The position numbers and the translations under genes were made by a program. This document shows positions 5,803-10,136 of a DNA stretch of 10,136 nucleotides, piece after piece. How positions within the stretch are numbered: position 1 is the stretch's first letter; each line of letters starts with the position of its first letter. The notes beneath the pieces were generated by a model that saw only the letters and a program-made list of their open reading frames with translations, searched no databases and had not been told where the DNA came from. Source of the stretch: JADCCX01 sp031372765 (GTDB lineage Bacteria; Pseudomonadota; Alphaproteobacteria; Rhizobiales; Beijerinckiaceae); the NCBI GenBank assembly GCA_031372765.1, contig JANMLW010000254.1, forward strand, positions 1 to 10,136, written 5' to 3'.

Positions 5803-7119
5803 TTACCCTCGTCTGACAATCCTGCGGACAGCGGCATCAGCGGCCTTGAAGGCATCAGGCACGGTCTTGGTGCCTGAGGCCGCCTCAGACATGGCTGTCT
5901 CAAGCGTTTCCATGATCTGCGGCCACTCAGACGAATAAGGCACGGCCTTGGTGGTCTCCAGTGCCTTGGCGGCAAAGGCATGCATGCCGCCGTAACGCTT
6001 GTTCACGTCAGCATCCCGCAGGCTGGCCCACTGAACCGCAACCACATCGTTTTCCTTCGGATCCAGCAGGATTTCCCGCTCGATCGACGGCTGGGTGATG
6101 TAGGTGATGAACTCCATCGCCGCGTCCTTGCGCTTGGCATTCTTGGTCAAGGCATAAATCCAGCAGTTGATGTAGGTGGAAGATGATTTGCCATCAAAGC
6201 TCGGCATGGGCGCAAAACCGATCTGCTCCTCAGTCAGTTTGGACACCTTGGGATCGATCAGACCACCGCGCACCCACCACCATACAGGCACCATGGCGGA
6301 ATTGCCGCCACGCATGGAGTTGACCGCATCCTGCTCGTTGAAGGATACAGCTGCCGCTGGCGCAACCTTGTGGGTGCGAAGCATGTCGACATAGTCTTGT
6401 GTCGCTTTCAGGCCCGCTTCCGAGGCAAAGGCTGGCATGCCTGCAGCATCAAAAACATCTGCACCGCGGCCCCAGAGAAAATTGTACCAGACCATGAGGT
6501 TCTGGCCATTGCCCTTGCCGTACGGGAGAGCGATGCCCGCGATGCTTTCCTTCTCCTGCAATACCTTGGAGGCGGCAATCACTTGATCCCAGGTTTCGGG
6601 CGCCTTGATATTGTGCTTGGCCAAGAGATCCTTGCGGTAGAAAAGCAACTGCACATGGGCGCGTGTTGGAAGTCCCAGCTGCTTGCCGCCAACATTGCCC
6701 ACCTGCAGAAAGGCCTTTGGATAGCGGGCGAGATCGATTTTCTTCTCGGCAATGCGGGCATCCATGGGGTCCATCAGGTTGGCCAGCGAAGGTATCCACT
6801 GGTCCATGGGCACAACCATATCGTAGTCACCTGTGGCACCCACCATTTCGGCGGTCAGAGCATCGCGCATGCCCGCAAACGGCACGTAGGTGTATTTGAC
6901 GGTGATGCCGGTGGCCTCTGTGAAGGCCGCTGCGCGGGCTTCATGGGCACGGAACTGGGTTGCCACCACGCACAGTATTTTCACCTCCTGTCCGGCGTAA
7001 GGCTTGCCCGGTTTTAGGTTGGCGAGCGCCGCGTTTTGTGCGTGCCCCCTTGTGGGGAGCAAGGATGCGCCACCCAATGCAGTTGCGCCAAGACCGAATT
7101 GTCTGCGATCGACTGTCAT
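5803..7119 (-). CDS. Extracellular solute-binding protein, family 1 (sugar ABC importer)
   Basis: This 438-residue protein would capture the solute in the periplasm and deliver it to the two permeases encoded downstream. The N-terminus has a twin-arginine pattern, DRRQFGLG (R5, R6), then a hydrophobic stretch to about residue 21 and a likely signal-peptidase site after GHA (A27). Export folded by the Tat route is therefore likely. The mature part follows family 1: a VKILCVVATQFRAHE start, the FTEATGITVKYTYVPFAGMRDALTAEM region, a GLPTRAHVQLLFYRKDLL segment, and an ALTKNAKRKDAAMEFITYI segment towards the C-terminus. The start at 7119 has a strong GGGAGG about 6 nt upstream. It is the first gene of the transporter operon, and a palindromic operator lies 36 bp before its start. 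Sugar-type ligand is family-based inference. Confidence 0.93.
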   Translation of the reverse strand: MTVDRRQFGLGATALGGASLLPTRGHAQNAALANLKPGKPYAGQEVKILCVVATQFRAHEARAAAFTEATGITVKYTYVPFAGMRDALTAEMVGATGDYDMVVPMDQWIPSLANLMDPMDARIAEKKIDLARYPKAFLQVGNVGGKQLGLPTRAHVQLLFYRKDLLAKHNIKAPETWDQVIAASKVLQEKESIAGIALPYGKGNGQNLMVWYNFLWGRGADVFDAAGMPAFASEAGLKATQDYVDMLRTHKVAPAAAVSFNEQDAVNSMRGGNSAMVPVWWWVRGGLIDPKVSKLTEEQIGFAPMPSFDGKSSSTYINCWIYALTKNAKRKDAAMEFITYITQPSIEREILLDPKENDVVAVQWASLRDADVNKRYGGMHAFAAKALETTKAVPYSSEWPQIMETLETAMSEAASGTKTVPDAFKAADAAVRRIVRRG

Positions 7120-7137
7120 GAATTCCTCCCAGAATTT

Positions 7138-7151
7138 TGATCAGATGATCA
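7138..7151. repeat. Two tandem TGATCA palindromes in the operon promoter gap
   Basis: TGATCA occurs at 7138-7143 and again at 7146-7151, eight bases apart. It lies between the LacI-type operator and the ribosome-binding site of the solute-binding-protein gene. Each unit is self-complementary. Function is unknown; it may be chance or a second regulatory site. Confidence 0.3.
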
Positions 7152-7155
7152 CATT

Positions 7156-7171
7156 TTGCATGCGTATGCAA
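7156..7171. promoter_or_regulatory. Candidate LacI-family operator TTGCATGCGTATGCAA
   Basis: The 16-bp site is palindromic except for one pair: TTGCAT and ATGCAA arms around GCGT, with a CpG at the exact centre. LacI-family repressors typically recognise even-length palindromes centred on CpG. The site lies 36 bp upstream of the solute-binding-protein start and just downstream of the lacI-type gene, so it is the natural target of that regulator. Bound repressor would overlap or block the operon promoter. The repeat is seen directly; the binding partner is inferred. Confidence 0.65.
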
Positions 7172-7210
7172 TCAGTGATTCGCTTAGGTTGATTCAGAGA
7201 TTCAGCAAGT

Positions 7211-8299
7211 TCAGCTTATGCGGTTGACGGGTCGCCAGACGCGGCGACCATCGTGCATCGTCAGCCCAAGCTGCGGCAGCCGTGCCGAATTGCGCACCAC
7301 AAGTTCGCCCGGTGCCACCAGATGCCGGGGCGGCTGGTCCGGCTTCTCGACCAGATCAAGTATGGTCTCCATGGTGAGATCGACCATCGTTCCGACGGGC
7401 TGCGAGAAGCTGGTGAGATCAAAGGCCTTCCAGGCGGCAGGGCCCACATCATCAAAGCCGACCAGCGAAATATCCTCGGGGATGCGCAGGCCGAATTCAT
7501 GCCGGGCAACCTCGGCAATGGCGATGGCCATATGGTCATTACCGCAGAAGATCGCCTCGGGCCGGTCCTTGCGCGACAGCAGTTCGCGCGCGGCGGCGGC
7601 AGCCCCCTCCATGGTGTAGTTGCCGACAGCCCGCATCGGGGTGGGATAAAGATGGCGTGACAGCCAGCCGTAGAAACCACTTTCCCTGTCGCGGCTTGTG
7701 GAGGAGTTCTCGATGCCCGCGACAAAGCCCATCTGCCTGTGGCCGCCAGCCGCCAGAAATTCAGCGATGACAGCACCTCCCCGGGCATTCTCGCCCGTAA
7801 CCGAGGAGACATCCGCCGTATCTGTCGTGCGGTTGAATAGGATGACGGGAATGCCCGCCGCCTTGCACTGCTGCGCCAGCGCTGATGACAATGTTGTGGA
7901 AGCGAGGATAAGCCCGTCGATCCGGTAGCCGATGATCTCCTCAAGCAATGGATCAGCAGCATTTTGCGCATCCGCCGTGAACAGCATGATGTGATAGCCC
8001 GCTTCCTGCAATTGCCGCGACAGGCGCTCCAGCACTTCGGGATAGAAATGGTTTTGCAGGTAGGCCGCCACTACGCCGATAATGCGCGAGCGCCGGGTTA
8101 TCAGCGAGCGGGCGATGGCGTTGGGGCGATAACCCAGTTCAGCGGCGGCTGCCTTGATTTTTTCGCGTGCAACACGTGAAACACTCGCTCCCGGTGTGAA
8201 GGTGCGCGACACAGCGGATTGCGATACACCCGCCAGCTTAGCCACGTCGGTTGCAGTCGCAGGCCTTTGCCCGGGGGGGCGTTTGAAACGGGTCATCAT
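7211..8299 (-). CDS. LacI-family transcriptional regulator of the transport operon
   Basis: This 362-residue repressor has an N-terminal helix-turn-helix at about 15-34 (TATDVAKLAGVSQSAVSRTF) and the hinge GYRPNAIARSL at 56-66. L66 sits at the position of the hinge leucine that intercalates at the central CpG of LacI-type operators. The rest is a periplasmic-binding-protein-like effector domain, with IIGVVAAYLQNHFYPEVLE near 73-91, FCGNDHMAIA at 241-250 and LVGFDDV at 269-275. The effector is presumably the imported solute or a catabolite. The start at 8299 forms an ATGA overlap with the SDR stop; a second in-frame ATG follows at 8296 and could also be used. There is no strong Shine-Dalgarno sequence, so translational coupling to the SDR is likely. 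It lies directly upstream of the operon it probably controls. Confidence 0.92.
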   Translation of the reverse strand: MMTRFKRPPGQRPATATDVAKLAGVSQSAVSRTFTPGASVSRVAREKIKAAAAELGYRPNAIARSLITRRSRIIGVVAAYLQNHFYPEVLERLSRQLQEAGYHIMLFTADAQNAADPLLEEIIGYRIDGLILASTTLSSALAQQCKAAGIPVILFNRTTDTADVSSVTGENARGGAVIAEFLAAGGHRQMGFVAGIENSSTSRDRESGFYGWLSRHLYPTPMRAVGNYTMEGAAAAARELLSRKDRPEAIFCGNDHMAIAIAEVARHEFGLRIPEDISLVGFDDVGPAAWKAFDLTSFSQPVGTMVDLTMETILDLVEKPDQPPRHLVAPGELVVRNSARLPQLGLTMHDGRRVWRPVNRIS

Positions 8300-9051
8300 T
8301 CTGCCGTCCAGCCGCCGTCAATCAGGATATGCGTGCCGGTGATCATCGCGGCTGCATCAGATGCCAGAAACACCACGGCCCCGGTCACGTCCTCTGTTTT
8401 GCCCAGTCGCCCCAATTTGATCTTCGACAGCACATAATCCTTGAAGGACTGATCTGCCAGAAAACCCGCTACCATTGGCGTTTCTATAAAGGTAGGGCAA
8501 ATGGTGTTGAAGCGGATTCCGCGTGGCCCAAGATCGATGGCGGCCGCTTTGGTCATGCCCTCCAATGCGAACTTGCTGGCGCAATAGACCGAGCGCTTGA
8601 TGCCGCCAACATGGCCCATCTGGCTCGACATGGTGATGATGGAGCCGGGAATTTTCTCCTCCAGCATCCGCCGGGCCATGGTCTGCGCCGCAAAAAAGGC
8701 AGCGCGCAGATTGAGGTTCATGATCATGTCGAAATTCTCTTCCGACACCTCGTCAAATGATTGCGGGCGGTTCATGCCCGCGTTGTTGAGGAAGATATCA
8801 TGCACCGGTCTTGCCGCGACAGCGGCGCGGAACGCCTGCGTATCGGTGACATCACAGGCCACCCAGTCCGCCGAGCCGCCGGAGTGAATGATGGAGTCGG
8901 CCACCGCTGCAATCTCGTCAGCAGACCGCGCCATCACCGTGACATGCGCACCGGCGTTCGCCAGAGCCATGGCCGATGCCTCGCCGATGCCGCGACCTGC
9001 GCCCGTAACAAGAGCGCGTTTGCCTGTGAGGGAAAAGGGGTGGGTGGTCAT
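8296..9051 (-). CDS. Short-chain dehydrogenase/reductase (SDR, classical type)
   Basis: This 251-residue NAD(P)-dependent oxidoreductase has the classical SDR layout. TGAGRGIG at 16-23 is the nucleotide-binding glycine motif, D67 lies in the CDVTD segment, and NNAG is at 89-92. N114, S143, Y156 and K160 form the catalytic set, with YCASK at 156-160 exactly 13 residues after S143. The tail LIDGGWTAE is typical of sugar/polyol and 3-oxoacyl reductase relatives (gluconate 5-dehydrogenase or KduD-like). In a transport operon a sugar-acid or polyol dehydrogenase is more likely than a fatty-acid enzyme. The residue after the second strand is R42 in MARSAD, which would tend to favour NADP(H), a weak inference. 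GGAG lies about 6 nt upstream of the start. It overlaps the regulator gene by 4 bp, so both form one transcript. Confidence 0.93.
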   Translation of the reverse strand: MTTHPFSLTGKRALVTGAGRGIGEASAMALANAGAHVTVMARSADEIAAVADSIIHSGGSADWVACDVTDTQAFRAAVAARPVHDIFLNNAGMNRPQSFDEVSEENFDMIMNLNLRAAFFAAQTMARRMLEEKIPGSIITMSSQMGHVGGIKRSVYCASKFALEGMTKAAAIDLGPRGIRFNTICPTFIETPMVAGFLADQSFKDYVLSKIKLGRLGKTEDVTGAVVFLASDAAAMITGTHILIDGGWTAE

Positions 9052-9177
9052 TCATTACTCCACGCTTTAAGCAATCGCGTTAGGTTATTTTATCTCGACG
9101 CCAATTGAACAAACAGCGTGTTGCTACCCCAACCAGATTGAGCCATCGTGCTGTCGGTAGATACAGCGAGATAGCGG
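9052..9177. promoter_or_regulatory. Divergent gap between the SDR-lacI operon and the orphan antitoxin gene
   Basis: The minus-strand SDR gene and the plus-strand antitoxin gene both start from this 126-bp gap, so it should carry promoters in both directions. An AT-rich tract near 9085-9092 reads GATAAAAT on the minus strand and could be a -10 element for the SDR operon, but no good -35 partner is visible. No copy of the 7156-7171 operator is present here. Confidence 0.4.
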
Positions 9178-9369
9178 ATGCCTGATAAAAACATTCTGCA
9201 CATCGGGGTACGTGAAGCCAAGAACCATTTTTCACGATACGCTGCACGGGCTGCCGCAGGCGAGATCATCATCATTACCAAAGCAGGCAAGCCTATCGCC
9301 AGGCTCGAGCCGTTGGGTGGGACAGAGATGTTGCGTTCTCAACGAGTCAATATGCCAAATTCAGTATGA
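9178..9369 (+). CDS. Phd/YefM-family antitoxin-like protein, short and without a partner toxin
   Basis: The 63-residue product matches the conserved N-terminal DNA-binding and dimerisation part of Phd/YefM antitoxins. VREAKNHFSRYAARAAAGEI (11-30) followed by IIITKAGKPIARLEPL (31-46) is the family signature (EAK..LS..L..V..GE...I...GKPVA.L.P). Such proteins repress their own operon and neutralise a toxin, usually a VapC/Doc-type partner encoded directly downstream. Here the C-terminal toxin-binding tail is short and of low similarity (from residue 47), and the next 111 bp contain no toxin start. The next gene is fosX. It is therefore either a solitary antitoxin or the remnant of a decayed module. 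There is no clear Shine-Dalgarno sequence before the ATG. Confidence 0.75.
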   Translation: MPDKNILHIGVREAKNHFSRYAARAAAGEIIIITKAGKPIARLEPLGGTEMLRSQRVNMPNSV

Positions 9370-9480
9370 TGTGAGGCCGTTAAACAACCGCACGGTGGTG
9401 AGCCTGCCGTTCCCGTTTCTGGTGGAGGCGGTGGTGGGGTGGATGTTGCCGCAATAGCAAATGTTGAAGGAAACGTAGCG

Positions 9481-9882
9481 ATGATACAGGGTCTGAGCCA
9501 TATCACCTTCGTTGTAAGTGATCTCGACAAGATGGAAACGCTGTTGACAACGGTTCTCGATGCACGGAAGATTTATGACAGCGGACAAAAGACGTTCTCG
9601 CTATCAAAAGAGCGCTTCTTTGATATTGGCGGGTTATGGATAGCCATTATGGAGGGCGACGCACTGTCAGCGAAAACATACAATCATGTCGCGTTCAAAA
9701 TCTCATCAGATGAATACGCGGACCGATTGAAGCGCATCAAATCGCTGGGGCTTGACGTGCGTGAAGGTCGGACGAGGGTTGAGGGCGAGGGGCAATCGAT
9801 CTATTTTTATGATTATGACAATCATATGCTTGAGCTGCACACTGGTACACTGGAAGAGCGATTGCAGCGATATGCAGAATGA
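9481..9882 (+). CDS. fosX: FosX, fosfomycin-hydrolysing metalloenzyme
   Basis: FosX opens the epoxide ring of fosfomycin with water in the cytoplasm, using Mn2+, and so inactivates the drug. The 133-residue product has the same length as Listeria FosX and the same framework, from MIQGLSHITFVV to LHTGTLEERLQRYAE. The metal ligands H7, H69 and E118 are in place, and so is E44, the general base that marks FosX as opposed to the thiol-using FosA and FosB. Segments FSLSKERFF (39-47), TYNHVAF (66-72) and VEGEGQSIYFYDYDNHMLELH (100-120) are close to family consensus. The start at 9481 is chosen because AAGGA lies 9 nt upstream and the length then fits; a start at 9439 would add 14 unrelated residues. 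Hand-counted G+C for 9481-9780 is 145 of 300, lower than 145 of 240 at 8641-8880 in the SDR gene. The distant Mesorhizobium FosX is described as weak, so strength of resistance is open. Confidence 0.94.
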   Translation: MIQGLSHITFVVSDLDKMETLLTTVLDARKIYDSGQKTFSLSKERFFDIGGLWIAIMEGDALSAKTYNHVAFKISSDEYADRLKRIKSLGLDVREGRTRVEGEGQSIYFYDYDNHMLELHTGTLEERLQRYAE

Positions 9883-9950
9883 TACGCTCTTCCCGTCAGA
9901 GTATTAAAAAGGATTCCATGACGGTTGGGGCTTGCCATCTCAAGGATAGT

Positions 9951-9999
9951 AAAGAAGCACCCTCCGGTCCTGCGGATCACCTCCCCCAAAAGGTCAGGG
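9951..9999. repeat. Partial REP-like element, relative of the one near 2300
   Basis: CACCTCCCCCAAAAGG at 9978-9993 is identical to 2300-2315 in the cupin/methyltransferase gap. Here the closing GGGGAGG arm is replaced by GGTCAGGG, so the 7-bp stem is broken. TCCG (9963-9966) and CGGA (9973-9976) form a small extra hairpin. It is probably a decayed copy of the same dispersed palindrome. Confidence 0.6.
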
Positions 10000-10018
10000 C
10001 AATCGCATATGGGTTTGT

Positions 10019-10131
10019 CATTCCCGACCGTGTCCGGCACAGCCGGATCACGAGAGCGGGAATCCAGCAAAAAGTGTCTTCTTCAAATGAACTTTTGACG
10101 CCTTCGGCGAACCATTGCGCTGGATCCCGGC
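10019..10131. repeat. REP-like palindrome pair after fosX
   Basis: An outer 7-bp pair ATTCCCG (10020-10026) and CGGGAAT (10057-10063) encloses a perfect inner hairpin TCCGGC-ACA-GCCGGA (10033-10047). The unit continues with CCAG. Near 10121-10131 an inverted relative starts (CTGGATCCCGG) and runs towards the window edge. The pattern of facing units is that of a BIME-like pair. No gene is visible from 9883 to 10136. Confidence 0.65.
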
Positions 10132-10136
10132 AATTA

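Noticed and set aside
7261..7971. Second minus-strand frame of 236 codons inside the LacI-type gene
   Set aside because: The Ser/Arg/Pro-rich product has no domain, while the overlapping frame encodes a full LacI-family repressor.
9439..9480. Upstream start for fosX adding 14 residues
   Set aside because: FosX proteins start with M-I-x-G-x-S-H-I-T; the ribosome-binding site AAGGA serves the ATG at 9481.
9370..9480. Hidden VapC/Doc toxin gene after the antitoxin
   Set aside because: All three plus frames were read; no PIN-domain start (LLLDTHVLLW-like) or other toxin motif appears.
9883..9915. Terminator after fosX (ATACGCTC...GAGTAT)
   Set aside because: Pairing is imperfect and followed by AAAAAGG rather than T residues.
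1..10136. CRISPR arrays, tRNA, rRNA, transposase or integrase genes
   Set aside because: No regularly spaced direct repeats, no cloverleaf with a tRNA-like 3' end, and no transposase or recombinase motifs were seen.

Overview
The window reads as chromosome or megaplasmid from an alphaproteobacterium, most likely of the order Hyphomicrobiales (Rhizobiales: Brucella/Ochrobactrum, Phyllobacterium or Mesorhizobium-like). This rests on the moderately high GC, CUT1-type sugar ABC transporters with LacI control, short GC-rich REP-like palindromes between genes, and a FosX-type fosfomycin hydrolase of the kind known from Mesorhizobium. The genus cannot be fixed by eye.

Layout. Positions 1-737 (minus strand) hold the start of a kdp potassium-pump operon: kdpF (29 aa) and the first 211 residues of kdpA, running off the left edge. 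Positions 738-1034 hold its upstream region, with several inverted repeats. Positions 1035-9051 (all minus strand) form a catabolic locus. Read in the direction of transcription it is SDR dehydrogenase, LacI-family regulator, then a 91-bp promoter gap with a CpG-centred palindromic operator, then a solute-binding protein with a Tat-like signal, two CUT1-type permeases, an RraA/HMG-aldolase-family protein, a two-cupin protein, and a protein matching only the catalytic C-terminal barrel of cobalamin-independent methionine synthase. Three of the junctions are ATGA start/stop overlaps. No ABC ATPase is present. Positions 9178-9882 (plus strand) hold a short orphan Phd/YefM-type antitoxin with no recognisable toxin and a complete fosX. 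Positions 9883-10136 hold REP-like palindromes and no gene.

How it may work together. The transporter brings a small, probably sugar- or polyol-like compound into the cell. LacI senses it or a product and releases the operator in front of the binding-protein gene. The SDR oxidises a hydroxyl group, the cupin acts as a metal-dependent isomerase or oxygenase, and the RraA-like protein may cleave a 2-oxo acid to pyruvate. The methionine-synthase-like protein suggests that a methyl group is removed from the substrate or an intermediate. Family assignments are read from the sequence; the pathway and substrate are inference. I do not recognise this combination as a characterised pathway, and it is the best candidate for an undescribed system here.
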